A stretch of DNA of 64,000 nucleotides from Lentzea jiangxiensis (GCF_900104175.1 NZ_FNIX01000001.1:695975-759974), one strand, 5' to 3'; counted from the first letter of the stretch, positions 25,563 through 34,484 are shown. The notes: generated by a model from the sequence alone, not told the origin. Numbers and translations: made by a program.

Positions 25563-26242
25563 CTCTGCTCTCCCAAGGTGGTGTCGAGGAAGTCCTGCCA
25601 GTCCTGTTCGGACTCGGCGCCCTCGAAGACGTGGTGTGCCGCGATCATCGGGCCCGCGAAGCCGCGCAGGAACCGGTACAGGCCGCTGCCGGTGCGCAGG
25701 CCGAGCGTGTGGGCGTTGCGGTGGAACTCGACGGCGTCCGGGAGCTTCTCCGCCAGCGCCGCGCCGAGCTTCTCCCAGGCCTCGTCCCAGTCGGTGACCA
25801 CGGGTCCGAAGACCGTGAGCGGGCGGGCCGTGCGGCCGGGGAAGTACGTCAGGTACTCCTGCAGCGTGCGCCGGAACAGCGCGCCGCCCAGCGTCATCGC
25901 CTCGAACTCGTCGGCCCAGTCGTCGCCGGGCAGAAAGCCGCTCGTGACCATCCGCAGCACCGTGCTCGCGTGCTCGCGGCCCTCGACGAGGAACTCGTAG
26001 GCGATGAACCGGCCGTCGGGCGCCTTGCCGCTGTCGTGGGCGAAGTGGCGCGGCGGGTCGCACGCGGTGACCTCGCTCGTCGGCCGGTAACCGCCGAAGG
26101 CCATCCTGACCTGGCCGTCCGCGACCTCGTTGCGGCCCATGAACCACGAGTCGATGCCGGGCCCGGTCGCGATCGCGGTCCAGACGTCCTCGACGGACGC
26201 CGGCACCTCGATCTCATCGGTGCTTCTGAACTCGTGCCCCAT
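25559..26242 (-). CDS. SRPBCC (AHSA1/START-like) domain protein
   Basis: A 227-residue protein with an N-terminal SRPBCC fold (VEVPASVEDVWTAIATGPGIDSWF-like opening, then GGYRPTSEVTACDPPRHFAH and a YEFLVEGREHASTVLRMV strand). The C-terminal third is a helical extension found in a group of such proteins. SRPBCC domains bind hydrophobic ligands; a role with the coupled hydrolase, such as handling a lipophilic substrate, is inference. The operon has a recognisable promoter with an overlapping operator-like repeat. Confidence 0.88.
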   Translation of the reverse strand: MGHEFRSTDEIEVPASVEDVWTAIATGPGIDSWFMGRNEVADGQVRMAFGGYRPTSEVTACDPPRHFAHDSGKAPDGRFIAYEFLVEGREHASTVLRMVTSGFLPGDDWADEFEAMTLGGALFRRTLQEYLTYFPGRTARPLTVFGPVVTDWDEAWEKLGAALAEKLPDAVEFHRNAHTLGLRTGSGLYRFLRGFAGPMIAAHHVFEGAESEQDWQDFLDTTLGEQR

Positions 26243-26274
26243 CGGCTCTTCCCTCCAGGCTGGTGGATGGTCTC

Positions 26275-26324
26275 ATCCTGCCGCCGACGATTCTCTTCGT
26301 CAAGACAGTGCGACTATTCTTGAC
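26275..26324 (-). promoter_or_regulatory. Promoter and operator of the SRPBCC-hydrolase operon
   Basis: On the minus strand TTGACG (26303-26298) is followed after exactly 17 bases by CAGGAT (26280-26275), a good vegetative promoter. GTCAAGA (26299-26305) and TCTTGAC (26318-26324) form a 7-bp inverted repeat with a 12-base spacer over the -35 box, so a repressor could block it. A perfect TTGACA (26320-26325) faces the DUF998 gene on the other strand, and GACAA/TTGTC (26322-26337) extends the symmetry. Confidence 0.65.
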
Positions 26325-26377
26325 AAAAAATATTGTCGGTGATCCGGTTCTCCCCACACCGAACCGCTGGAGGAACC

Positions 26378-26962
26378 ATGTCCCGCATCGCCTGCGGAGT
26401 CGTCGCCGGACCGCTCTACCTCGTCGTCGGGTACGTCCAGGCGTTCACCCGGGAGGGCTTCGACCTCACCCGCCACCCGTTCAGCATGCTCAGCCTCGGC
26501 TCGCTCGGCTGGATCCAGATCGTGAACTTCGTCGTCTGCGGGGCTCTGTTCGTCGTGGCGGCGACCGGCATGACGCGGCGCACGAGGTGGGGTGCGCGGC
26601 TGATCGGCCTGATGGGGGTGGGGATGGTCCTCGGCGGGGTGTTCGTGGCCGACCCGGCCCTGGGTTTCCCGGCGGGCGCTCCCGACGGCCCGCCCGCGTC
26701 GACGTCCTGGCACGGCGCGCTCCACGCGGTGGCGTTCGGCGTCGCGATGATCGGCTGGATCGGGGCGTGCTTCGTGTTCGCGCGTAGGCTCGGGGGGTGG
26801 CTCGCGGTGATGAGCGGCCTGACGGGCCTGCTGCTGGTGGTGCCGATGGCGTTCCTGGGCGACCCCGGCGGCACGGTGCTGCTCTACGTGGTCGCGACGA
26901 TCGGCTGGCTGTGGACGTCGGTGCTGTCCCTGGGGCTGAGCCGGCCTGCCTCCTCGAGCTGA
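26378..26962 (+). CDS. DUF998 family membrane protein
   Basis: A 194-residue protein with about six transmembrane helices (GVVAGPLYLVVGYVQAF, IVNFVVCGALFVVAATG, LIGLMGVGMVLGGVFV, HAVAFGVAMIGWIGACF, LTGLLLVVPMAFL, VLLYVVATIGWLWTSVLSLG). The DUF998 signature includes TREGFDLTRHPFSMLSLG and the DPALGFP loop. Function unknown. The ATG has GGAGGA 5 bases upstream. It is divergent from the SRPBCC gene, sharing the operator-like region. Confidence 0.9.
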   Translation: MSRIACGVVAGPLYLVVGYVQAFTREGFDLTRHPFSMLSLGSLGWIQIVNFVVCGALFVVAATGMTRRTRWGARLIGLMGVGMVLGGVFVADPALGFPAGAPDGPPASTSWHGALHAVAFGVAMIGWIGACFVFARRLGGWLAVMSGLTGLLLVVPMAFLGDPGGTVLLYVVATIGWLWTSVLSLGLSRPASSS

Positions 26963-27020
26963 TCTGCCCGGAGTGCGGGCGCGTCACCACCGATCGGCAC
27001 GCGCCCGGCTGCGAGGCCTG

Positions 27021-27245
27021 TCAGACCAGCTGATGCGCGTGCATCTTGCTGATGTCGTAGGAGGCACCGCAGAACGTGCACTGCAGCCCGTACCTGCTGC
27101 GAATGGTGAACAGCGGGATGAAGAAGATCGTGGGCTTCGTGTAGCGCCGGAAGAGTTGGTGCGCGGACTGGTGGTGGCAGTGCCCGCACACCAGCGTGAG
27201 CATGCGGATCTGCTGGATCGTCGTGCGCCAGCCGAAAATGACCAT
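27021..27245 (-). CDS. Small zinc-ribbon protein
   Basis: A 74-residue protein with two CxxC knuckles, CGHCHH near residue 20 and CTFC near residue 57, separated by a hydrophobic segment (TIFFIPLFTI) and ending in a helix (ISKMHAHQL). This is the widespread actinobacterial zinc-ribbon protein family of unknown role. The ATG at 27245 has GGAGCG upstream. Its 3' end converges on the DUF998 gene. Confidence 0.85.
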   Translation of the reverse strand: MVIFGWRTTIQQIRMLTLVCGHCHHQSAHQLFRRYTKPTIFFIPLFTIRSRYGLQCTFCGASYDISKMHAHQLV

Positions 27246-27332
27246 CTGCGCTCCCTCTTCGTCCCTTGTACGTCTGACGTGCGGGATGCCCCCTGAGTTG
27301 CGGCCCGACGCCTGGATTCGGAAGGTGGACGG

Positions 27333-27839
27333 GTGAACAGCCTGCTGCGGCCCTGGACCCCCGACGACGCGCCGGTCGTGCTGGCCGCGGCCGGCGAACC
27401 GCTGATGGACCGCCAGTTCACCTTCCCGGTCGACTCCCTGCCCGCCGCCCAGGAGTGGATCGCCCTGGCGCAGGCGCGCCGGAACGAGGACATGGCCTAC
27501 TCGTTCGCCGTGCTGCACGAGGGTGTGCCCGTCGGCAACGTGGCCGTGTCGAGCGTCGAGCGCCGGCACCTGACCGGGTGGGTCTCGTACTGGATGCGGG
27601 AGGAAGCGCGAGGCAAGGGCCTCGCCACCGCCGCCTGCCGCGCGCTCAGCGAGTTCGCCTTCACCGAGCTCGGCCTGTTCCGCTTGGAGCTCGCCCACCG
27701 CGTGGACAACCCCGCCTCCTGCCGCGTCGCGCTCGGGGCGGGTTTCCTCGTCGAAGGCGTCGAACGGGGGCGGCTGCTGTACGACGGCGTCCGCTACGAC
27801 ACCGAAACGCACGCACGCCTTGCCGGTGACCGAGGTTGA
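27333..27839 (+). CDS. GNAT-family N-acetyltransferase (RimJ/RimL-like)
   Basis: A 168-residue acetyltransferase. It begins LLRPWTPDDAPVV, the usual RimJ/L opening, has the acetyl-CoA loop REEARGKGLATAA (the RxxGxG/A motif) and the NPASCRVALGAGF region near the end. It would transfer acetyl from acetyl-CoA to an amine of unknown identity. The GTG start is supported by GGAAGGTGG upstream. It precedes the five-gene operon by 30 bases. Confidence 0.92.
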   Translation: MNSLLRPWTPDDAPVVLAAAGEPLMDRQFTFPVDSLPAAQEWIALAQARRNEDMAYSFAVLHEGVPVGNVAVSSVERRHLTGWVSYWMREEARGKGLATAACRALSEFAFTELGLFRLELAHRVDNPASCRVALGAGFLVEGVERGRLLYDGVRYDTETHARLAGDRG

Positions 27840-27869
27840 CGTCGCGATCAGCCGGGTAACCCGGAGCGC

Positions 27870-28460
27870 ATGAGCGACGTGCAGGCCGAGTTGCTGATGA
27901 CCTTGACCAAAGTTGCCAAGGTCTTACGTGGGGCGGAGATCCCGTTCGCGCTGACCGGTGGTTGCGCCGGTTATGCGCGAGGAGGGCCGGTGAGCGAGCA
28001 CGACGTCGACCTCCTGGTGAGGGAAGAGGACGTCAACGAGGCCGTGCGGGTGCTGGTGGAGGCGGGCCTGCGCGGCGCGGAACCGCCGGAGGACTGGTTG
28101 CTGAAGGTCTACGACGGCGACTCGCTCGTGGACCTGCTCTTCCGCCCGAACGAACGCCCGGTGACCGACGAGATCCTCGCGATGGCCGAGGAGATGCCGG
28201 TCGGTTCGGTGATGCTGCCGGTCATGCCGGCGACGTTCGTGCTGAGCAGCAAGCTGCTCGTGCTGGACGGCCACCGCTGCGACTTCAGCGAGCTGCTGCC
28301 GTTCGCGCGGGCGCTGCGAGAACAGATCGACTGGGACCGGGTGCGCGAGGAGACCAAGCACTCCCCGTACGCCGAAGCGTTCCTGGTGCTCATCGAACGC
28401 CTGGACATCATCGGGAGGGACCATGAGTTCCGAGCAGTACCTGGCGGCAAATCTGCGTAG
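27870..28460 (+). CDS. Nucleotidyltransferase-fold protein
   Basis: A 196-residue protein with the minimal nucleotidyltransferase pattern: LTGGCAGYARGGPVSEHDVDLLV (glycine turn followed by a DxD-like pair) and a DSLVDLLFRPN acid strand. This group is related to aminoglycoside nucleotidyltransferases and MNT-type proteins; its substrate is unknown. It is the first gene of a coupled operon; the next gene starts 38 bases before its stop. Confidence 0.82.
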   Translation: MSDVQAELLMTLTKVAKVLRGAEIPFALTGGCAGYARGGPVSEHDVDLLVREEDVNEAVRVLVEAGLRGAEPPEDWLLKVYDGDSLVDLLFRPNERPVTDEILAMAEEMPVGSVMLPVMPATFVLSSKLLVLDGHRCDFSELLPFARALREQIDWDRVREETKHSPYAEAFLVLIERLDIIGRDHEFRAVPGGKSA

Positions 28461-28671
28461 GGCGGTCGCCGAGGACCCGCGGACGGCGGAGCTCGGCGTG
28501 CGCGTCACCGTGCGCGGCGACAACGTGATGCTCTCCGGGGACGTCGCCTGCGCGGACCGCCGCGCCGCGCTCGAGGAGGTCCTGCACGAGGCCGCCCCCG
28601 AGCTGAAGATCCTCAACGACGTGCGCGTGACACCTGCGGGCGAACCGGAGGGTGAGGAGGACCTGCGATGA
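28423..28671 (+). CDS. BON domain protein
   Basis: An 82-residue protein consisting of one BON domain: LAANLRRAVAEDPRTAELGVRV, then VMLSGDVACADRRAALEEVL and ILNDVRV, the typical alpha-beta-beta-alpha-beta arrangement. It has no signal peptide, so it is cytoplasmic, unlike OsmY. Starts inside the nucleotidyltransferase gene (GGGAGGGACC before ATG) and overlaps the next gene by 4 bases. Confidence 0.88.
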   Translation: MSSEQYLAANLRRAVAEDPRTAELGVRVTVRGDNVMLSGDVACADRRAALEEVLHEAAPELKILNDVRVTPAGEPEGEEDLR

Positions 28672-29387
28672 TCCGAGTCGCTGCGGTCGGGGACATCCAC
28701 CTCGGCGAGGACATGCGCGGACACCTCCGCCCCGCCCTCGAGAAGGTCGGCGAGCACGCCGACGTCCTCCTGCTGGCAGGAGACCTCACCCGGCACGGCA
28801 CGGTCGTCGAGGCCGAGGTCGTCGCGGACGAGTTCGCGGACCTCCCCGTGCCGGTCGTCGCGGTGCTGGGCAACCACGACCACCACGACGACAAGCCCCT
28901 CGAAGTCACCAAGACGTTGCAGGACAAGGGTGTCCACGTGCTGGAGGGCACGACGTTCACCCACCGGGTGAACGGCTGCTCCATCGGCATCGCGGGGGTG
29001 AAGGGGTTCGGCGGCGGTTTCGCGGGCAAGTGCGGCAGCGCCTTCGGCGAGCGCGAGATGAAGGCGTTCGTCCAGCACACCTGCGACATCGCGAAGAACC
29101 TGGAGGGCGCGCTGTCCGAACTGGACACCGACATCAAGGTCGCGCTGACGCACTACGCGCCGGTGCCGGACACCCTGCGCGGTGAGCCGCCGGAGATCTA
29201 CCCGTTCCTCGGCTCGTACCTGCTCGGCGAGGCGATCGACGCCACAGGCACGCACCTCGCCGTGCACGGCCACGCGCACTTCGGCACCGAGCACGGCATG
29301 ACACCGGGTGGTGTGCGCGTCCGGAACGTCGCGCAGCCCATCATCCGCTCCGCCTACACGGTCTACGTGCTGGAGGGGCACTCGTGA
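28668..29387 (+). CDS. Calcineurin-like metallophosphoesterase
   Basis: A 239-residue metallophosphoesterase with the complete motif set: GDIHLG (residues 8-13), GDLTRHG, GNHDHH, THYAPVPD and GHAHFG. It would hydrolyse phosphodiester or phosphomonoester bonds with two metal ions; the substrate is unknown. Coupled at both ends through 4-base overlaps (ATGA with BON, GTGA with the TPP enzyme). Confidence 0.93.
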   Translation: MIRVAAVGDIHLGEDMRGHLRPALEKVGEHADVLLLAGDLTRHGTVVEAEVVADEFADLPVPVVAVLGNHDHHDDKPLEVTKTLQDKGVHVLEGTTFTHRVNGCSIGIAGVKGFGGGFAGKCGSAFGEREMKAFVQHTCDIAKNLEGALSELDTDIKVALTHYAPVPDTLRGEPPEIYPFLGSYLLGEAIDATGTHLAVHGHAHFGTEHGMTPGGVRVRNVAQPIIRSAYTVYVLEGHS

Positions 29388-31147
29388 CGACGACCGTCGG
29401 GGACTTCGTGGTGCAGCGCCTGCGCGACTGGGGAGTCGCGCAGGTGTTCGCCTATCCCGGCGACGGCATCAACGGGATCGTCGCGGCGTTCGGCAAGGCG
29501 GACGACGACCCGAAGTTCGTCCAGACCCGGCACGAGGAGATGGCCGCGCTCGCGGCCGTCGGTTTCGCGAAGTTCAGCGACCAGGTCGGCGTCTGCCTCG
29601 CCACCTCCGGCCCCGGCGCGATCCACCTGCTCAACGGCCTCTACGACGCGAAGCTCGACCACGTGCCGGTCGTCGCGATCGTCGGTCAGACCGCCCGCAC
29701 CGCGCAGGGAGGCAGCTTCCAGCAGGAGGTCGACCTGCACTCGCTGTTCCGCGACGTCGCCTCGTTCCTGGTCGACGTCACGGTGCCGGAGCAGCTGCCG
29801 AACGCGCTGGACCGGGCGATGCGCACGGCCCGGGCCGACCGCGCGCCGGCCGTGGTGATCATCCCGAACGACGTGCAGGAGCAGGAGTACGCCGCCCCGG
29901 AGCACGAGTTCAAGCACATCCCGTCGAGCCCGCCGTCCCGTCCGTCCTCGGTCGTCACGCCCGCGCAAGACGAGGTCGAGCGCGCGGCCGAGGTGCTGAA
30001 CTCCGGCGAGAAGGTCGCGGTCCTGGTCGGCCAAGGCGCCCGCGGCGCCGCCGACGAGGTGCGCGCGACCGCGGACCTGCTCGGTGCCGGCATCGCGAAG
30101 GCGTTGCTGGGCAAGGACGTCCTGCCCGACGACCTGCCGTACGTGACGGGGTCGATCGGGTTGCTCGGCACGCGCCCCTCGTACGAGATGATGCGCGACT
30201 GCGACCGGTTGCTGATCATCGGTTCGAACTTCCCCTACTCGCAGTACCTGCCGAAGCCCGGTGCGGCACGAGGCGTGCAGATCGACCTCGACGGCCGCGC
30301 GATCGGCATGCGCCACCCGACCGAGGTCACCCTCGTCGGCGACGCCAAAGCGACGTTGCGCGCGCTGATCCCGCTGCTGCGGCGCAAGGAAGACCGCTCG
30401 TGGCGGACGAAGATCGAGGCCGACGTCGAGCGCTGGTGGGAGGTCGTGGAACGGCAGGCGCAGGTGCCCGCCGACCCGGTCAACCCGATGAGGATCGTCT
30501 CCGAGCTGTCCCGGCGCCTGCCGCACAACGCGATCGTCACCGCCGACTCGGGTTCCGCGACGAACTGGTACGCCCGGCTGCTGCGGGTGCGCGGCAACGT
30601 GCGGTCGTCGTTGTCCGGCACGCTCGCGACGATGGGCTGTGCCGTCCCGTACGCGCTGGGCGCCGCTTTCGCCCAGCCGAACAGGCCGTTGATCGCACTG
30701 GTCGGCGACGGCGCCATGCAGATGAACGGCATGGCGGAGTTGCTGACCCTGCGGCGCTACGGCATCCGGTGCGTCGTGTGCGTGTTCCACAACAACGACC
30801 TCAACCAGGTCACGTGGGAGCTGCGCGCGATGGGCGGTGCGCCCAAGTTCGAGCAGTCGCAGTCGCTCCCGGACGTCTCGTACGCCTCCTATGCGCGGTC
30901 GATCGGGCTGCAGGGCATCGAGGTCGACGACCCCGAGCAGCTCGGTGCCGCCTGGGAGACGGCGCTCGCGTTCGAGGGCTCGACCGTCCTCGACGTGCGC
31001 TGCGACCCCGACGTGCCGCCGATCCCGCCGCACGCGACGTTCGACCAGATCAAGGACATGACCGAAGCGGTGCTGCGCGGCGACCCCGACGCGTGGGGCG
31101 TCCTGCGCCGCGGACTGCACACCAAGATCCAGGAGTTGCTGCCGTGA
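29384..31147 (+). CDS. Thiamine-pyrophosphate enzyme (pyruvate oxidase/acetolactate synthase-like)
   Basis: A 587-residue TPP enzyme of the POX/ALS family. The N-terminal PYR domain has the catalytic Glu in RHEEMAALAAVGFAK; the central domain binds a nucleotide or FAD-like cofactor; the C-terminal PP domain holds the TPP motif GDGAMQMNGMAELLTL...HNND. It resembles PoxB-like thiamine pyrophosphate-requiring proteins, not biosynthetic IlvB, and no IlvN subunit is adjacent. The likely reaction is decarboxylation of a 2-oxo acid such as pyruvate. In the coupled operon it sits before the F420 enzyme, overlapping it by 4 bases. Confidence 0.9.
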   Translation: MTTTVGDFVVQRLRDWGVAQVFAYPGDGINGIVAAFGKADDDPKFVQTRHEEMAALAAVGFAKFSDQVGVCLATSGPGAIHLLNGLYDAKLDHVPVVAIVGQTARTAQGGSFQQEVDLHSLFRDVASFLVDVTVPEQLPNALDRAMRTARADRAPAVVIIPNDVQEQEYAAPEHEFKHIPSSPPSRPSSVVTPAQDEVERAAEVLNSGEKVAVLVGQGARGAADEVRATADLLGAGIAKALLGKDVLPDDLPYVTGSIGLLGTRPSYEMMRDCDRLLIIGSNFPYSQYLPKPGAARGVQIDLDGRAIGMRHPTEVTLVGDAKATLRALIPLLRRKEDRSWRTKIEADVERWWEVVERQAQVPADPVNPMRIVSELSRRLPHNAIVTADSGSATNWYARLLRVRGNVRSSLSGTLATMGCAVPYALGAAFAQPNRPLIALVGDGAMQMNGMAELLTLRRYGIRCVVCVFHNNDLNQVTWELRAMGGAPKFEQSQSLPDVSYASYARSIGLQGIEVDDPEQLGAAWETALAFEGSTVLDVRCDPDVPPIPPHATFDQIKDMTEAVLRGDPDAWGVLRRGLHTKIQELLP

Positions 31148-32094
31148 AACTGGGCTATTTCATTTCCTCGGAAGAGCACGGACCGCGCGAGCACGTCCGG
31201 CACGCGAAGATGGCTCAGGACCACGGGTTCGAGTCGTTGTGGATCTCCGACCACTACCACCCGTGGAACGACGAGCAGGGCGAGTCGCCGTTCGTGTGGG
31301 GCACCATCGGCGCTCTCTCGGAGGCCGTGACGCTGCCGATCACCACGGCCGTGACGTGCCCGACGATCCGCATCCACCCGGCCGTCATCGCGCAGGCGGC
31401 GGCCACCGCGGCCGTCCAGACCGAGGGCAGGTTCGTCCTGGGCGTCGGCAGCGGCGAGGCGCTGAACGAGCACGTGCTCGGCGACCGCTGGCCCTCCGCC
31501 GACGTGCGGCTGGAGATGCTGGAGGAGGCGATCGACGTCATCCGCGCGCTGCACCAGGGCGACGAGGTCACCCACCACGGCAAGCACTACACCGTCGAGA
31601 ACGCCCGCATCTACACCCTTCCCGAACGCCCGGTGCCGATCTACGTCTCGGCGTTCGGCCCCAAGGCCGTCAAGCTCGCCGCCCGCACCGCCGACGGCTA
31701 CATCAGCGTCGGCCCGACCGGTGAGCTCGTGGAGAAGTACCGCGCCGAGGGCGGCCGCGGACCGGCGCAGAGCGGCCTCAAGGTCTGCTACGCCAGGACC
31801 GAGGACGAGGCCGTCTCCACGGCGCACCGCCTGTGGCCCAACGACGGCCTGCCGGGCGAGCTGGCGCAGGTACTGCCCTCGCCCAAGCACTTCGAGCAGG
31901 CCTCCCAGCTCGTGACGCCGGAGATGATCCGGTCGTCGATGCCGTGCGGGCCCGACCCCGAGCAGTACGCGGAGAAGATCAGGGAGTTCGCGGAGGCCGG
32001 CTTCGACGAGGTCTACGTGCAGCAGATCGGCAAGAACCAGCAGGAGTTCTTCGAGTTCTGGGCGAAGGAAGTCGTGCCGCTGCTCGACGCTTAG
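31144..32094 (+). CDS. F420-dependent LLM-class oxidoreductase (TIGR03557-like)
   Basis: A 316-residue luciferase-like TIM barrel. KLGYFISSEEHGPREHVRHA, SLWISDHYHPW, GRFVLGVGSGEALNEH and PVPIYVSAFGPKAVKLAA match the group that contains F420-dependent glucose-6-phosphate dehydrogenases and their TIGR03557 relatives. It would use reduced or oxidised coenzyme F420 for hydride transfer; the substrate is unknown. Last gene of the operon; its GTG overlaps the TPP enzyme stop. Confidence 0.9.
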   Translation: MKLGYFISSEEHGPREHVRHAKMAQDHGFESLWISDHYHPWNDEQGESPFVWGTIGALSEAVTLPITTAVTCPTIRIHPAVIAQAAATAAVQTEGRFVLGVGSGEALNEHVLGDRWPSADVRLEMLEEAIDVIRALHQGDEVTHHGKHYTVENARIYTLPERPVPIYVSAFGPKAVKLAARTADGYISVGPTGELVEKYRAEGGRGPAQSGLKVCYARTEDEAVSTAHRLWPNDGLPGELAQVLPSPKHFEQASQLVTPEMIRSSMPCGPDPEQYAEKIREFAEAGFDEVYVQQIGKNQQEFFEFWAKEVVPLLDA

Positions 32095-32156
32095 AAGTGC
32101 GCGCGCAGGGCGACCGGTCCTATGAGGAGCTTCCTGCGCGAGCACAGCCTGAAAAA

Positions 32157-32183
32157 CGCGGCGGGACACCACGTCCCGCCGCG
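32157..32183 (-). terminator. Intrinsic terminator after the EF-Tu paralogue
   Basis: An 11-bp perfect stem CGCGGCGGGAC (32157-32167) with its complement (32173-32183) and a 5-base loop. On the minus strand the stem is followed by GTTTTTC, a true T tract, so it mainly terminates the EF-Tu transcript; the same stem faces the convergent five-gene operon. Confidence 0.85.
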
Positions 32184-32227
32184 CTCCCCAGGCAGCGCGA
32201 CCACCTTCTCGGGTCGTCGCCACCGCC

Positions 32228-33409
32228 CTACGCGAGGATCTCGCCGACCGTGCCCGCTCCCACGGTCTTGCCGCCCTCGCGGATCGCGAAGCCGAGCCCG
32301 GTGTCCATGGCCACCGCCTTGCCCAGCTCCACCGTGACCTCGACGGTGTCACCCGGCATGGCCGGCGTCCTGTCGAGCTCCACCACGCCGACGACGTCGC
32401 CGGTGCGGAAGTGGAACTGCGGGCGGTAGTTCGACGCGATGCCGGTGTGCCGGCCGCCCTCGGCGTGCGAGAGCAGGTACACCGTCGCGCGGAACCGGGT
32501 GTGCGGTGCGACGCTGCCCGGCAGGGCCAGCACCTGGCCGCGCCGGACCTCGCCGCGCTTCACGCCGCGCAGCAGGACCGCGGCGTTGTCCCCCGCCTGC
32601 GCCTGCCGCATCGGCTTGCCGAACGTCTCGATGCCGGTGGCGACCGAGGTCACCGCCGCGCCGAGGCCGACGACCTCGACCGCGTCACCGATGCCGAGCA
32701 CGCCGCGCTCCACCGCTCCGGTGACGACGGTGCCGCGACCGGTGATGGTCATGACGTTCTCGACCGGCATCAGGAACGCGCCGGTCAGGTCGCGGACGGG
32801 CTCCGGCACGTGCGCGTCGACGGCGTCGAGCAGGTCGACCACCGACCGCACCCACACCGGGTCGCCCTGCAGCGCCCGCAGGCCGGACACCCGCACCACC
32901 GGCGTGGCGTCGCCGTCGAAGCCGTACTGGGAGAGCAGGTCGCGCACTTCCAGCTCCACCAGGTCGAGCAGCTCCGGGTCGCTCACCGCGTCGGCCTTGT
33001 TGAGCGCCACCACCACGTGCGGCACGCCGACGCGGTGCGCGAGCACGACGTGCTCCCGCGTCTGCGGCATCGTGCCGTCCTCCGCGGACACCACGAGGAT
33101 CGCGCCGTCCAGCTGCGCCGCGCCCGTGATCATGTTCTTCACGTAGTCGGCGTGGCCGGGCATGTCGACGTGCGCGTAGTGACGCGTGGGCGTCTCGTAC
33201 TCGACGTGCGCGATGTTGATCGTGATGCCGCGGGCCAGCTCCTCCGGCGCGCGGTCGATGCGGTCGAACGCCGTGAAGGTCGTGCCCGAAGGGTCCATTT
33301 CGGACAGAACTTTGGTGATGGCCGCGGTGAGCGTGGTCTTGCCGTGGTCGACGTGACCCATGGTGCCGATGTTGAGGTGCGGCTTGGCGCGCACGAACTC
33401 TTGCTTCAT
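32228..33409 (-). CDS. tuf3: Divergent elongation factor Tu paralogue (Tuf3-like)
   Basis: A 393-residue complete EF-Tu: G1 GHVDHGKTT, switch [23 protein letters not shown], and the C-terminal [13 protein letters not shown]. It lacks the usual str-operon neighbours (rpsL, rpsG, fusA), and numerous substitutions (DMPGH for [22 protein letters not shown]) mark it as an extra copy like Tuf3 of Streptomyces ramocissimus. Position 126, equivalent to E. coli Gln124, is Arg, and 122 (E. coli Leu120) is Val; mutations at both sites give kirromycin resistance in E. coli. It could deliver aminoacyl-tRNA under stress or elfamycin exposure. The gene symbol is by analogy. Confidence 0.9.
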   Translation of the reverse strand: MKQEFVRAKPHLNIGTMGHVDHGKTTLTAAITKVLSEMDPSGTTFTAFDRIDRAPEELARGITINIAHVEYETPTRHYAHVDMPGHADYVKNMITGAAQLDGAILVVSAEDGTMPQTREHVVLAHRVGVPHVVVALNKADAVSDPELLDLVELEVRDLLSQYGFDGDATPVVRVSGLRALQGDPVWVRSVVDLLDAVDAHVPEPVRDLTGAFLMPVENVMTITGRGTVVTGAVERGVLGIGDAVEVVGLGAAVTSVATGIETFGKPMRQAQAGDNAAVLLRGVKRGEVRRGQVLALPGSVAPHTRFRATVYLLSHAEGGRHTGIASNYRPQFHFRTGDVVGVVELDRTPAMPGDTVEVTVELGKAVAMDTGLGFAIREGGKTVGAGTVGEILA

Positions 33410-33614
33410 GTCCCTGTCCTCGACGTAACAGCTGGGGGTTCAGAACCGCGGACCGCCACAACCCTCCTCCAGTGGTCCTGAAGGATGGACTGGAGAAGGG
33501 TCAGGGTCGGGCGCCGGCCAGCTGAGCCGGGGCGGCGGCGAGCGCGCCCGCGGGAACACCCGCGTGCGTGTTGCGCTCAGCCGTCAGGAACATGCGGTGA
33601 TGGTGACAGGGCGG

Positions 33615-34484
33615 TCAGCCGGCTGTCACCCGGTTTTCCGCGAGCCCGATCAACGCCCGCGCGGCCGGGCTGTGCGGACCCTCCGCGCGCCAGGCGAACG
33701 CGAGCCTGCTGTGCGGCACGGGATCGGTGATCCGGACCGCGTGGAGGTCCCCGGCCATCGACGACGCCAGGACCGCCGGCCCGAGCCCGCGCCGCGCCAG
33801 CGTGATCACCATCGGCGGGGCGGACGCCTCGAACGCGATGCGCGGCCGCCGCGACCCGCACGCCTCGTCCAACGCCCCGCGCAGGCCCGTGCCCGGTGGC
33901 AGGCTGATCAGCCCGCGCTCCAGCAGTTCCGCCACGGTGACGGACTCCCTGCTGCACCAGGGATCCGACTCGGCGACCGCGGCCACGAGCGGTTCGTCGG
34001 CGAGCACCCGCACCGACAGCCCCTCCGGTGCCCCGCCGGCGTAACCGATCAGCGCGAAGTCGAGCTGTCCGTCCACAAGAGACGCGATGAGCGAGTCGGA
34101 GTTGGCCTCCGCCAGCGTGATCTCGACGCCGGGGAACGAGGAGTGGAACGCGGACAGCAGCTCGGGGAGGTCCGGGATCCCGCAGGACACGACCATCCCG
34201 ATGCGCACGGCGCCGCGCACCAGCCCGGCCATCTCCTCCACGGTCCGCCGGGCCGACTCCACCGACCCCAGGGCCGCCCGTGCCCACGGCAGCACCGCCG
34301 CGCCGACGTCGGTCAGCGTCACCGCGCGTCCCGACCGGTCCAGCAGGTCGTGCCCGAGCTCGCGCTCCAGCCGCCGGACCTGCGCGCTGACACCGGGCTG
34401 CGCCACGTGCACGCGTTCCGCCGCGCGCGTGAACGAGCCCTCCTCCGCGACCGCGACGAAGTACTCCAGCTGCCGAAGCTCCAT
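33615..34484 (-). CDS. LysR-family transcriptional regulator
   Basis: A 289-residue LysR protein: winged HTH (LRQLEYFVAVAEEGSFTRAAERVHVAQPGVSAQVRRLE) and a periplasmic-binding-like effector domain (RIGMVVSCGIPDLPELLSAF onward). Its -10 box TATAAT lies only about 9 bases before the ATG, so the mRNA is probably leaderless or nearly so. Divergent from the FAD oxidoreductase, with a shared inverted repeat; that gene is its likely target. Effector unknown. Confidence 0.93.
   Translation of the reverse strand: MELRQLEYFVAVAEEGSFTRAAERVHVAQPGVSAQVRRLERELGHDLLDRSGRAVTLTDVGAAVLPWARAALGSVESARRTVEEMAGLVRGAVRIGMVVSCGIPDLPELLSAFHSSFPGVEITLAEANSDSLIASLVDGQLDFALIGYAGGAPEGLSVRVLADEPLVAAVAESDPWCSRESVTVAELLERGLISLPPGTGLRGALDEACGSRRPRIAFEASAPPMVITLARRGLGPAVLASSMAGDLHAVRITDPVPHSRLAFAWRAEGPHSPAARALIGLAENRVTAG

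Noticed and set aside
26963..27033. A zinc-knuckle-like translation (CPECGR and GCEACQ) between DUF998 and the zinc-ribbon gene
   Set aside because: The frame has no start or ribosome site and lies between convergent stops; probably chance, although the two CxxC pairs are striking.
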